Below, piece by piece: positions 39,608 through 49,971 of a stretch of DNA of 64,000 bases. The position numbers were made by a program, and so were the translations under genes. This stretch comes from an uncultured Propionivibrio sp. (GTDB taxonomy: Bacteria > Pseudomonadota > Gammaproteobacteria > Burkholderiales > Rhodocyclaceae). A model generated the notes under the pieces. The model had not been told where the DNA came from. It was given only the letters and a program-made list of their open reading frames with translations, and ran no database searches. The DNA lies in NCBI RefSeq assembly GCF_963666255.1, contig NZ_OY762656.1, forward strand, positions 248,001 through 312,000, in the 5' to 3' direction. Positions within the stretch are counted from its first letter, which is position 1; the number at the start of each line of letters is the position of its first letter.

Positions 39608-39874
39608 GAGCCTATTTCGGTAGGGATCGTGGGCCGCGCCGCTTCGCTGCGGGAGGCAGCGCAAGGCGTGGGCGATGAAGTGGAGTTACTCTCCACGAAT
39701 CGACCGCAACGCAGCGGTGCGCCCGCAACGAAGCGGCCCTTCGGGTTGCCGATAGGGGCGGCGTCTGCGGCGTTGCTCCGCTTGCGCATGGAATAACCAT
39801 GCGCTGCGCCTCGCGCCTTGCATCCATCCGCCCCTATCGACAACGCGGCCCGCGAGCTCTACCGAAATAGGCTC
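39608..39874. mobile_element. MITE-like element with perfect 16-bp terminal inverted repeats
   Basis: 267 bp bounded by GAGCCTATTTCGGTAG and its exact complement CTACCGAAATAGGCTC. The trinucleotide TTA lies on both outer sides, consistent with a 3-bp target duplication; the right-hand TTA is also the stop codon of ksgA. No transposase is encoded; open frames inside are without support. The termini and a TNA target resemble IS5-family (IS1031-like) elements, which is an inference. It fills the whole gap between guaC and ksgA. A degraded relative lies at about 51.2 kb. Confidence 0.85.
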
Positions 39875-40654
39875 TTAAGCCAGCGCGTTGGCGATGCGAA
39901 CGTAATCCTCGACGGCCAGTTCCTCGGCACGTGCCGTCGGGGCGATGCCAAGGCGCCCGAACAATTCGGGCGCAACGAGATCGCGCAGCGTGTTGCGCAG
40001 CATCTTGCGCCGCTGCGAGAAGGCCGCGGCCACCAGCGTCGTCAGCAGCGCCTCATCCCGAGCCGTCAGCTCGGGGGCAGGACGCGGAATCAGACGCACC
40101 ACGGCCGAGTCAACCTTGGGCGCCGGGTCGAAACACTCGGGCGGCACATCGAAGAGCCGGTCGATATAAAACCGGTACTGCAACATCACCGACAGGCGCC
40201 CGTAATCCGCCGTACCCGGCAGCGCCGCCATACGGTCGACGACTTCCTTCTGCAGCATGAAGTGCATGTCGGCGACATGATTGGCAAAACCGGCCAGATG
40301 AAAGAGCAGCGGCGTCGAAATGTTGTAGGGCAGATTGCCGACGACATGCAAGGGGGGCGCCCCTGCGCCGCACAGGCGGGCAAAATCGAAAGCGAGAGCG
40401 TCGCCCTCGTGGATACTCAGTTTCTCGGCGGGGAAGCGCTGCTTCAAGCGGGCGACGATGTCGCGGTCGATCTCGACGACGTCGAGGTGGTCGAGACGCT
40501 TGAGCAGCGGCGCGGTCAGCGCGCCGAGGCCGGGGCCGATCTCGACGACGCGCGCATCGCGGCGCGGCGCGACGGCGTTGATGATGTCGGCGATGACCTG
40601 ATCGTCGACCAGGAAATTCTGGCCGAAACGCTTGCGGGCGACATGCGCGCTCAT
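39875..40654 (-). CDS. ksgA: 16S rRNA dimethyladenosine transferase
   Basis: 259 residues. Dimethylates A1518 and A1519 of 16S rRNA late in small-subunit assembly. It begins with [13 protein letters not shown], followed by the SAM motif [14 protein letters not shown] and the catalytic [11 protein letters not shown]. Its start overlaps the pdxA stop by 4 bp (ATGA). The stop codon TAA coincides with the flank of the MITE-like element, so insertion occurred right at the 3' end of the gene. Confidence 0.97.
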   Translation of the reverse strand: MSAHVARKRFGQNFLVDDQVIADIINAVAPRRDARVVEIGPGLGALTAPLLKRLDHLDVVEIDRDIVARLKQRFPAEKLSIHEGDALAFDFARLCGAGAPPLHVVGNLPYNISTPLLFHLAGFANHVADMHFMLQKEVVDRMAALPGTADYGRLSVMLQYRFYIDRLFDVPPECFDPAPKVDSAVVRLIPRPAPELTARDEALLTTLVAAAFSQRRKMLRNTLRDLVAPELFGRLGIAPTARAEELAVEDYVRIANALA

Positions 40655-41652
40655 CGCGTCCGCTCCGCCATTTCGATGGCCTGCGCGACGGCGACGAACA
40701 GACTGCCGGGGTCGGCCGATCCGGTGCCAGCGAGTTCCAGCGCCGTGCCGTGATCGACCGAGGTGCGGATCACCGACAAGCCGAGCGTGACATTGATGCC
40801 CTGTCCGAAACTCGCGTACTTGAGCGCCGTCAGACCCTGATCGTGATACATCGCCAGCACGCAGTCACCCTTGGCCAGAACCGGCGGTGAAAACATCGTG
40901 TCAGCCGGCAGCGGGCCGATCAGCGTCATTCCTTCGCCACGCAGCCGTTCGAGTACCGGCGTAATGACCTCGATTTCCTCGCGCCCGAGATAGCCGCCTT
41001 CCCCGGCATGCGGATTCAGGCCGGCGACGAGAATACGCGGCGCCGCGATGCCGAATTTCCGCTTCATGTCAGCCTGCAGGATGCGCAGGGTCTCTTCCAG
41101 CGATTCAGCGGTGATTGCTGCCGGCACGTCGCGCAATGCCAGATGCGTCGTCGCCAGGGCGACACGCAAACCACCGCCGGCAAGCATCATCACCACGCGG
41201 CGAATGCCAGTCTTCTCGGCGAGGTATTCGGTATGCCCGGTAAAGGCGATGCCGGCGTCGTTGATGACGCCCTTGTGCACCGGCGCCGTCACCATCGCCG
41301 CAAATTCTCCGGAGCGGCAGCCGGCCAGGGCCCGATCAAGCAATTGCAGCACATAGCCGGCGTTGCCCGGATCAAGCCGGCCCGGCGTCGACGGCCGGGT
41401 GAGCGGGAGCGAGAGGACATCGAGCACGCCATCTTCGGGCACACGGTCAGGGTGCCACGGACGCAGCGGGCACGCGATCTTCGCCGCGTGCGCGCGTTGC
41501 GCCAGCAGGTCAATATCCCCGAGCACGACCGGCTGGGCACGCCCCTGCCAGGCGCCATTACCGGCCAGGCGCAGGCAAAGCTCCGGGCCGATGCCGGCCG
41601 GTTCGCCCGAGGTCACCGCGATGCGCGGCAGCGCGGTCTTGCTAGGGCTCAT
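40651..41652 (-). CDS. pdxA: 4-hydroxythreonine-4-phosphate dehydrogenase
   Basis: 333 residues from the ATG of [20 protein letters not shown]. Vitamin B6 synthesis enzyme. Motifs: [32 protein letters not shown] and [12 protein letters not shown] with the metal-binding His. The HDQGL form marks the canonical PdxA, unlike the PdxA2 at 6.4 kb. The start overlaps surA by 11 bp and the end overlaps ksgA by 4 bp, the standard lptD-surA-pdxA-ksgA order. Confidence 0.96.
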   Translation of the reverse strand: MSPSKTALPRIAVTSGEPAGIGPELCLRLAGNGAWQGRAQPVVLGDIDLLAQRAHAAKIACPLRPWHPDRVPEDGVLDVLSLPLTRPSTPGRLDPGNAGYVLQLLDRALAGCRSGEFAAMVTAPVHKGVINDAGIAFTGHTEYLAEKTGIRRVVMMLAGGGLRVALATTHLALRDVPAAITAESLEETLRILQADMKRKFGIAAPRILVAGLNPHAGEGGYLGREEIEVITPVLERLRGEGMTLIGPLPADTMFSPPVLAKGDCVLAMYHDQGLTALKYASFGQGINVTLGLSVIRTSVDHGTALELAGTGSADPGSLFVAVAQAIEMAERTR

Positions 41653-42943
41653 CGAGCCGGTTCTCGACATAGGCGCGATCCCGTTCCTGGCGCAACCAGT
41701 CCTGATAGGCTTCGTCCTGCCTGCGCTCCTTGAGCAACTGGCGCACCGACGCGCGCTTGCGATCGCCGGAGGCCTCCTGAACGCGCCGCTCCTCGACACG
41801 AATCAGGTGATAACCGAAGGGTGAACGGACCGGCCCGCTGAGTTCCCCTGGCTTCAGGCTGTCCATCGCCCGCTCGAACTCGGGGACGGTATCGCCCTGA
41901 TACAACCAACCGAGATCGCCGCCCTTGGACGCCGAGGCGTCCTGGGAGAAGAGCCGCGCCAACTCCTCGAACTTGCCGCCGTTCCTGAGTCGCTCATACA
42001 AGTCCTCGATCTTGTGTCGCGCCTCGGTATCCGAAACGATTTCATTGACCTTGATCAGGATATGGCGCGCCCGCGTCTGCTGCACTGGCGCCATCGCCGA
42101 CAGACCGCGTCTGGCGACGAGCTTGATGATATGAAAACCGTTCGAACTGCGAATCAGCGGCGCCACCTCGCCGACCTTGAGCTTAACGGCGGCATCGGAA
42201 AACACGCTCGGCAAGCGGTCCAGCGGACGCATGCCGAGACTGCCGCCTTGCAAACCGTCGGGCGCATCCGAATAGGAAGCTGCCATTTCCGCAAAATCCT
42301 CGCCATTTTTCAGGCGATCGTAAATCTGATCGGCTTTGGCACGCAGGCGCTGAATCTGTTCGGGACTCGCCGCTTCCGGCGCCCGCAACAGGATGTGCGC
42401 GATCTCGTACTCCTCGCCGGTCATGCCGATGGAGGACTCGCCACTCAGATAATTGTCGATCTCCCCTTCGGAAACAACGATCTTGGCCTCGACCTCGCGT
42501 TCGCGCAACCGCGCAATCGTCATCTCGGCGCGAATATCCTCACGAAATTTCGTGAAGGCAATGCCATCCTGCTGCAAGGCATCGCGAAACTGCGCCAACG
42601 ACATCTTGTTACCGGCTGCAATCCGCTGCAGCGTCTGCTCGAGCTGTCCGTCATCAACGCGCAAGCCGATTTCCTTGGCCCGTTGCAGCTGGATTTTGTC
42701 CATCACCAACCGCTCGAGCATCTGACGTTCCAGCACGTCGCGCGGAGGCAACCGCGTTCCCTGCCGGCGCAGCTGGCTGAGGGCCAGATCGAGGCGATCG
42801 TTCAGTTCTACATAGGTCACCACTTCGTCATTGACGACGGCAACGATCCGGTCGGCGGCCTGCACGCCTCGCCCCGCCCCCTGGGCCCACGCCGTTCCGC
42901 TCAGCAAACAGCACAGACAGAACCACGGAAATAGACGCTTCAT
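41642..42943 (-). CDS. surA: Periplasmic chaperone / peptidyl-prolyl isomerase SurA
   Basis: 433 residues with a signal peptide (about 1-20, ending GTAWA). The N-terminal chaperone domain (DRIVAVVNDEVVTYVEL, then QRIAAGNKMSLAQFRDAL) is followed by two parvulin domains (about 175-280 and 285-390). It escorts outer-membrane proteins, LptD among them, to the BAM complex. The gene lies 10 bp after lptD in the same operon. Confidence 0.96.
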   Translation of the reverse strand: MKRLFPWFCLCCLLSGTAWAQGAGRGVQAADRIVAVVNDEVVTYVELNDRLDLALSQLRRQGTRLPPRDVLERQMLERLVMDKIQLQRAKEIGLRVDDGQLEQTLQRIAAGNKMSLAQFRDALQQDGIAFTKFREDIRAEMTIARLREREVEAKIVVSEGEIDNYLSGESSIGMTGEEYEIAHILLRAPEAASPEQIQRLRAKADQIYDRLKNGEDFAEMAASYSDAPDGLQGGSLGMRPLDRLPSVFSDAAVKLKVGEVAPLIRSSNGFHIIKLVARRGLSAMAPVQQTRARHILIKVNEIVSDTEARHKIEDLYERLRNGGKFEELARLFSQDASASKGGDLGWLYQGDTVPEFERAMDSLKPGELSGPVRSPFGYHLIRVEERRVQEASGDRKRASVRQLLKERRQDEAYQDWLRQERDRAYVENRLDEP

Positions 42944-42953
42944 GCGCTCACCC

Positions 42954-45900
42954 TCATTGCAAATAGTCGGACCCGGTGCTGGGTTCGTTGATCAGGCTGT
43001 AGCCCTGGATGCTTCGCCGCAGGATGCTGATCGGATTGAAACCGACACTGGCGAAATCATTCAGTTCGAGCTGGATAAAGAACGCCGACGAGGCCGTCGA
43101 CGCCGTCAGCGCTGTCCTCTGGATAACGCCGCGCACCACCCAGCAGCCGCCGTTGTACTCAAGGCCCGCCACTGCCTGCACGAGACGACCGGTCTGGCTC
43201 GTCGTCGACAAGGTTGTCCCGGTATCCTTGAACGAATAATTGAAGCGCCCGACGCCGTAAAGCCGTCCGGCCAGCGGCCACTGCCCGGAAAAGTCGACCT
43301 GGTTGGTCGGCGCACTCTGGTCGGCGTTGTAACGATAGGCGGCATTCAGTACCTTGCCCGGTTCCGGCAGGTAACGCATGCCGACCGACTGCCGCTTGAA
43401 GCGCTGGTCGGCAAAGTTGTACTGCATCCCGAGGTCGGCATACACCTTCGGCAATATCTGACCGCTGAAGGCCGACAGGAAGTCCGACTTGTCCCATGAA
43501 CGGTCGTTTGCGCTGGCAAGCGTGTTGGAACTCAACGCCACCTGGTTACGCGAGAAATAGAAGCGTTCGCCAACCATCACCCGGACGATCTCGGCGCCGG
43601 TCTTCGGGTCAAGCAGGCGGCTCGTCGCCGCCGCCGTCAGCTGATTGGCGTTGTTGATGCGATCCCAGCCCGAGAACTGGTTCTCTGAGAAGATCTGGGC
43701 AAAATTGAAGTCGGCCAGCGCAGCGTCGAAGACCGGGATGTTTTCCTGATTCCGGTACGGGATATTGAGGTAATAGAGACGCGGCTCGAGGGTTTGCGTG
43801 TAATCACGCCCGAACCACTGGCTTGAGCGCTCGAAGGTCATGCCCGAATCAACGCTCACGATCGGCATGCTGGTGTTGATCGACGTCGGCAACCCTGCCG
43901 TCTGCCGCGACAAGGTGTACTGCCGCATGTTCAGACCGACTTTGGGCGTCACGTACCAACCGGGCGTCACATAGGGCATGGCCAGTTGCGGATAGAGGAC
44001 GAGCCGCTGCCCTTCGGGGTCGGAGATCTTGGTGCCGTTGAGGATCTGCACCGGTTTGGTGAAGGCCGTGTATTGCCCCATGAAGATACCGTCAGCATTC
44101 CACAGGTCCGGTCGGCGGGCATTGAACGTGATCTGCGGCAGCATGCGGTACTGCTCCGCTACCGGGTTGGCCGCGTCGGGCTGCAACGTCTGGTAGGTCT
44201 GGAAATTCGCCGTCGCATTCCACCAGCCACCGCCGCTGTAGCCGATCATCCCTTGTTGCAGCAACTGGGTCTGCGAGGTCGCGGTGATGTTACTGGACAG
44301 ATCGGTGAAATAGGTGTCGTCCGAGACCTTGTTGTAGTTGATCAGGCCGGAAAAGCCATTCCCCGTGCTCTGTCGGTGCTGCAACGAGATGCCGTAACGC
44401 GAGTCGCCGCCCTTGGCCTTGTCGCCAGGCAAGGTTTCGACGCGCGCCTCGCCCGAATAAGTGCCGCCATAGGCCGTATTGATATACCGCACATCGGTAT
44501 TGAGCTGCAATCCACGCTTGGCCATTCCCCGCGTCGTGATCGTCGCGTCCATGTTTGGCGCGATATCCCAATAGTACGGTACGCTGAGCGACATGCCGCT
44601 GTTGGTCGTCGCGCCAAAGGCCGGCGCCAGCAGCCCGGACTTGCGCTGACGGTTGAGCGAGAACGGCAGCCACGGCGAATGCAGGATCGGCACATCCTTG
44701 AAATACACCGTCGCATCCTTGCCGTCGCCGCGCTCCTGATCGTAGTCGAGCTTCAGTTCACTGGTCTTGACGTACCAATCGTCATTGCCGGGTTTACAGG
44801 TCGTGAAGGTACTGTTGACCAGGCGGTAATGGTTTTCGCCCTCGAAATCGATCCAGTCAGCCTCTCCACGCCCGTCCGACTGGGTCTGCCCTCTATTCGG
44901 CTGATTGTAGAAATTCTGCACGAAAGCGCGCGGCACATCGAAACCCGAATTCCAGTAATCGCCGCGGCTTTGCTGCTCCAGCGACGCTTCGACCGCGGCG
45001 TTGGCAGCGGCCGCCTTGCTGCCGGTCGCCGGCTTGCGGCGGAGCAGGAAGCTCGGTTGCTCAAAGAAACCGACCTGATCCTCGAGTCGCAGACGCATCT
45101 TCGGCCCGCTGACGACGTCATTGCCCTGTTCGAGCCGAACATTACCCTCGGCTTCGACCTCGTCCTCAACCGGCCAATAGGTCAGGCGATCGCCATTGAG
45201 CACCGTCCCCACCTTGCGCAACTCGGCCTCGCCCTCGGCATTGAACTCGCGCTCGACATCGCCGCCCATACGCTGCGCGCGCAGGAAGACCGGACGCGGT
45301 TCGTCGCTCTTGCTCTGCAGCGGCATCATCTGGCGGGACGGCCGCAAGGTCATCGCCGGCGACAAGTCCGGCGCAGCGCCGACCACCGGCTCCTGGGCGG
45401 AACTTCCGACCAGCGCATCACCGGCGGCCGCACCGGCCACCGCCATCGCAGTGCCGGCCGCAACATTCCCGCTCGCGACGCCCCCCGTCGCACGGCCTGC
45501 GCCCCCGCCTGTCCCGGCTCCGGCCAACGAACCGTAGGACGACGTCAGGCCGGGAATATCGAGCGCCGGACCATAAGGGACACGCCGCGCCTGACGTGGC
45601 GCCGTGACATCGACGGGCGCCGTCGCCAGCGCGGTTTCCTCGACCGGCGCCGGCTTGGCCGGCGTGCCAATCTTCTCGCCGTCCTTGCCCATTTCCCATT
45701 TCGCCCAGAAAAAGGCGACATTGCCCCATCCGGCGCCACCAGGAACGAAGGCCCCGTTCAAACTGAAATTCTTGTAGGCGATTGAACCGGCCGGCACGAT
45801 CAGCGGGAACGGCTTGTAATTGAAGATATCGGTCCGCGACATCAGGCCGCCGACATAACCGAGGCCAAGACGCCAATCCTCGGCAGGCCGCCAGATCGAC

Positions 45901-46808
45901 TGCCAGCCATAGCCGGCCATGTACATCGGTTTGAAGTGGGAATCCTGGAAGGCCATCGCATAGACGCCCTCCAGATCGCCTTTTTCATTGTAAAAACTGC
46001 GCCCGAGACCGAAGCCCTTTGGCTTTTCCTGATAAGTCGCAATTTTTTCCTGCGAATAGGCGCTGCGCAGGTGATACGTTTCGAACGGAAGATAGAGTTC
46101 CAGACTGCCCTGCCGATAGGCGTTCGCGACTGGCGCCCACCAGCGTTGATACCAGGGGCGTTCATCACGGACCTGCGACTTCATTGCCAGCGACACCGGT
46201 TTCGATCGCACCGTGCCCGGCGATTCCGCATCGGGCGCCGCCGCATACTCGCTCAAGCCGATCAGCGCGGGATCGACCCGCAACGGCGCCAACCCCGTCC
46301 CGCCCGCCGCAGCGCCCGACTTCACCGACGGCCGCGCGGCAAAGACCGGAGCCGACGGCGACGGCGCCACACTCACGCGCTTCGGCGCCTGGGTTGCCTG
46401 GGTTGCCTGGGTTGCCTGGGTTGCCTGGGTTGCCTGGGTTGCCTGAGTTGCCTGGGTTGCCTGGGTTGCCTGGGTTGCCTGGGTTGCCTGGGTTGCCTGA
46501 GGTGCCTGAGCAGCCTGCTGACGGCGGTCCGATGGCGGCACGGCGCTCGCCGGCGCCGACGTCACCGCCGGTTCAACCGGCTGACGCTCGACGACCGGCG
46601 CACTCACCGGACGCGTCTCGACCACAGGCTCGGCGGATGCCTTCGGCACCTCCGGCTTGACCGGTGGCAAGCCAAGCAACACCGGGTCGACGCGTAGCGA
46701 CGACGAGCCCTGCGCGCGCGCATCGATGATGTTTCCGCCGACCATCATGCCAGCGAAACCTAACAGGAAAATCCGCGCAAGAGGCTTGCGCCGGGGCAAA
46801 AAAGTCAT
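42954..46808 (-). CDS. lptD: PagP-LptD fusion: lipid A palmitoyltransferase-like domain joined to the LPS-assembly outer-membrane protein
   Basis: 1284 residues from the ATG of MTFLPRRKPLARIF; ordinary LptD is about 780. Order: signal peptide (1-33), Pro/Ala/Gln-rich linker with twelve Thr-Gln-Ala units (106-141), a complete PagP-like domain (about 215-373), a Gly/Ala linker, then the LptD jelly-roll (from about 505) and barrel to the C-terminus. The PagP part keeps YLPFETYHLRSAYSQEK, GFGLGRSFYNEKG, AMAFQDS and AGYGWQSIWRP; His246, Asp289 and Ser290 match the catalytic residues of E. coli PagP (His33, Asp76, Ser77). LptD is identified by STFTTCKPGNDDWY and its C-terminal barrel. Cys671 and Cys1222 are the only cysteines and would form the single inter-domain disulfide. 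surA, pdxA and ksgA follow. A GGATG context gives only a weak ribosome-binding site, so the exact start is uncertain. Confidence 0.93.
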   Translation of the reverse strand: MTFLPRRKPLARIFLLGFAGMMVGGNIIDARAQGSSSLRVDPVLLGLPPVKPEVPKASAEPVVETRPVSAPVVERQPVEPAVTSAPASAVPPSDRRQQAAQAPQATQATQATQATQATQATQATQATQATQATQATQATQAPKRVSVAPSPSAPVFAARPSVKSGAAAGGTGLAPLRVDPALIGLSEYAAAPDAESPGTVRSKPVSLAMKSQVRDERPWYQRWWAPVANAYRQGSLELYLPFETYHLRSAYSQEKIATYQEKPKGFGLGRSFYNEKGDLEGVYAMAFQDSHFKPMYMAGYGWQSIWRPAEDWRLGLGYVGGLMSRTDIFNYKPFPLIVPAGSIAYKNFSLNGAFVPGGAGWGNVAFFWAKWEMGKDGEKIGTPAKPAPVEETALATAPVDVTAPRQARRVPYGPALDIPGLTSSYGSLAGAGTGGGAGRATGGVASGNVAAGTAMAVAGAAAGDALVGSSAQEPVVGAAPDLSPAMTLRPSRQMMPLQSKSDEPRPVFLRAQRMGGDVEREFNAEGEAELRKVGTVLNGDRLTYWPVEDEVEAEGNVRLEQGNDVVSGPKMRLRLEDQVGFFEQPSFLLRRKPATGSKAAAANAAVEASLEQQSRGDYWNSGFDVPRAFVQNFYNQPNRGQTQSDGRGEADWIDFEGENHYRLVNSTFTTCKPGNDDWYVKTSELKLDYDQERGDGKDATVYFKDVPILHSPWLPFSLNRQRKSGLLAPAFGATTNSGMSLSVPYYWDIAPNMDATITTRGMAKRGLQLNTDVRYINTAYGGTYSGEARVETLPGDKAKGGDSRYGISLQHRQSTGNGFSGLINYNKVSDDTYFTDLSSNITATSQTQLLQQGMIGYSGGGWWNATANFQTYQTLQPDAANPVAEQYRMLPQITFNARRPDLWNADGIFMGQYTAFTKPVQILNGTKISDPEGQRLVLYPQLAMPYVTPGWYVTPKVGLNMRQYTLSRQTAGLPTSINTSMPIVSVDSGMTFERSSQWFGRDYTQTLEPRLYYLNIPYRNQENIPVFDAALADFNFAQIFSENQFSGWDRINNANQLTAAATSRLLDPKTGAEIVRVMVGERFYFSRNQVALSSNTLASANDRSWDKSDFLSAFSGQILPKVYADLGMQYNFADQRFKRQSVGMRYLPEPGKVLNAAYRYNADQSAPTNQVDFSGQWPLAGRLYGVGRFNYSFKDTGTTLSTTSQTGRLVQAVAGLEYNGGCWVVRGVIQRTALTASTASSAFFIQLELNDFASVGFNPISILRRSIQGYSLINEPSTGSDYLQ
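46391..46498. repeat. Twelve 9-bp tandem repeats inside lptD (encodes Thr-Gln-Ala)
   Basis: Eleven exact copies and one one-base variant (GAGTTGCCT, seventh unit) of GGGTTGCCT on the plus strand, flanked by decayed units (GAGGTGCCT, GAGCAGCCT). On the lptD strand they encode (Thr-Gln-Ala)12. The unit is a multiple of three, so copy-number change alters linker length but keeps the frame. GGG runs six bases apart make the plus (template) strand a candidate G-quadruplex former. Confidence 0.95.
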
Positions 46809-46919
46809 CCGGACACTTCTGGAAATAAGCCCGCCCTGCGCCGTACCGGCGACGGAGAGACCGACACGACGGGTGGTAAAATCGCCGCATTTTAGCATCA
46901 AGACACAAGGAGAAGCGGC
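46809..46919. promoter_or_regulatory. Divergent lptD/amgK promoter region
   Basis: 111 bp between the two operons. Two back-to-back -10-like hexamers are seen: TAAAAT at 46877-46882 for the plus strand and its mirror ATTTTA at 46889-46894 for the minus strand. AGGAGAAG just before amgK is its ribosome-binding site. No sigma-E motif was recognised by eye. Confidence 0.45.
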
Positions 46920-48667
<1,748 letters not shown>

Positions 48668-48672
48668 CCGCC

Positions 48673-49971
48673 ATGAACACCGCCGCCCACGCCGCCCGCC
48701 GCCGCGCGCTCTTCGACCGGATCGGCGACGGCATCGCCATCCTGCCGACCGCTGCCGAAAAAACCCGCAACCGCGACACGCACTACCCCTATCGCTTCGA
48801 CAGCGACTTCTGGTACCTCAGCAATTTCCCGGAACCTGACGCCATCCTCGTACTGGTTGGCGGCACCACGCCGCGCACAATCCTGTTCTGTCGCGAAAAG
48901 GACGCCGAGCGCGAAACCTGGGACGGCTTCCGTTATGGTCCGGCAGCCACACGCGAGGTCTTTGGCGTCGACGAGGCCTACCCCTGCGGCGAATTCGATA
49001 CCCGGCTGCCCGACCTGCTGGCCGGCCACCCGTCGCTGTGGTTCACGCTCGGCCATGACGCCGGCTGGGACGCGCGCATCACCGCCGCGCTCAACGCCGT
49101 GCGTGCCCAGTGTCGTGCCGGAAAACAGGCGCCGACCGTACTGCACGATCTGCGCCGCGAAATCGAACGCCTGCGGCGAGTCAAGGACGCCACCGAAATC
49201 GGCCACATGCGCCACGCCGCCGCCATCACCTCGGCCGGCCATGTGCGTGCCATGCAACGCTGTCGGCCGGGACAGCCCGAATACGCGCTGGAAGCCGAAC
49301 TCAGCCACGAATTCCGCGTCAGCGGCGCTACCGGCCATGCCTACCCGCCGATCGTCGCCGGCGGTGCCGGCGCCTGCGTGCTTCATTACGTCAACAACGA
49401 CCAGCCGCTCGCCGACGGATCGCTGGTCCTCATCGACGCCGGCTGCGAAGTCGAGGGCTATGCCGCCGACATCACTCGCACTTTCCCGGTTAACGGGCGC
49501 TTCACCAGCGCGCAGCGCGACGTCTATGAAATCGTCCTAGCTGCGCAGGCTGCCGCAATCGCAGCACTCCGGCCCGGCGCCAGCTTTATCGACGACCACG
49601 ACGCGGCGGTCCGCGTGCTCGTCCGCGGCCTCGTCGACCTCGGCATCCTGCACGGCGAAGTCGATGGCCTCATCGAACAGAACGCTTACCAGCCTTACTA
49701 CATGCACCGCACCGGTCACTGGCTCGGCCTCGACGTTCACGACGCCGGCGAATACAAGGATGAAGACCAGTGGGCACGCCTTGAAGCCGGCATGGTCCTG
49801 ACCGTCGAACCCGGCCTCTACCTGCGCGCTGACGCTGTGATTCCGGAAGCTCTGCGCGGTATCGGCATCCGCATCGAGGACGACGTGCTCATCACCGCCA
49901 ACGGCGCCGACGTCTATACGACCGCGCCGAAGTCCGTCGCCGACATCGAGGCGCTGATGCGTCATGACTGA
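48673..49971 (+). CDS. pepP: Xaa-Pro aminopeptidase (aminopeptidase P)
   Basis: 432 residues. M24 metallopeptidase that removes an N-terminal residue before proline. The N-terminal domain starts ARRRALFDRIGDGIAILP; the dimetal site uses the Asp residues of LIDAGCEVEGYAADITR, the His of HRTGHWLGLDVHD, and Glu residues in TVEPGLYL and GIRIEDDVLI. The gene lies 5 bp after murU, and the stop overlaps the next hydroxylase gene by 8 bp. The pepP-ubiH order is common in proteobacteria. Confidence 0.95.
   Translation: MNTAAHAARRRALFDRIGDGIAILPTAAEKTRNRDTHYPYRFDSDFWYLSNFPEPDAILVLVGGTTPRTILFCREKDAERETWDGFRYGPAATREVFGVDEAYPCGEFDTRLPDLLAGHPSLWFTLGHDAGWDARITAALNAVRAQCRAGKQAPTVLHDLRREIERLRRVKDATEIGHMRHAAAITSAGHVRAMQRCRPGQPEYALEAELSHEFRVSGATGHAYPPIVAGGAGACVLHYVNNDQPLADGSLVLIDAGCEVEGYAADITRTFPVNGRFTSAQRDVYEIVLAAQAAAIAALRPGASFIDDHDAAVRVLVRGLVDLGILHGEVDGLIEQNAYQPYYMHRTGHWLGLDVHDAGEYKDEDQWARLEAGMVLTVEPGLYLRADAVIPEALRGIGIRIEDDVLITANGADVYTTAPKSVADIEALMRHD

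Noticed and set aside
39568-39843. Small protein encoded across the MITE-like element
   Set aside because: The frame is produced by the repeat and recurs in the second copy; no ribosome-binding site or conserved function.
46386-46507. Regular short repeats that could be mistaken for a CRISPR array
   Set aside because: The unit is 9 bp without spacers and lies in frame inside lptD, so it is a coding minisatellite.
46809-46901. Upstream extension of lptD by 31 residues
   Set aside because: The extra residues would put a non-hydrophobic stretch before the signal peptide and overlap the divergent promoter elements.
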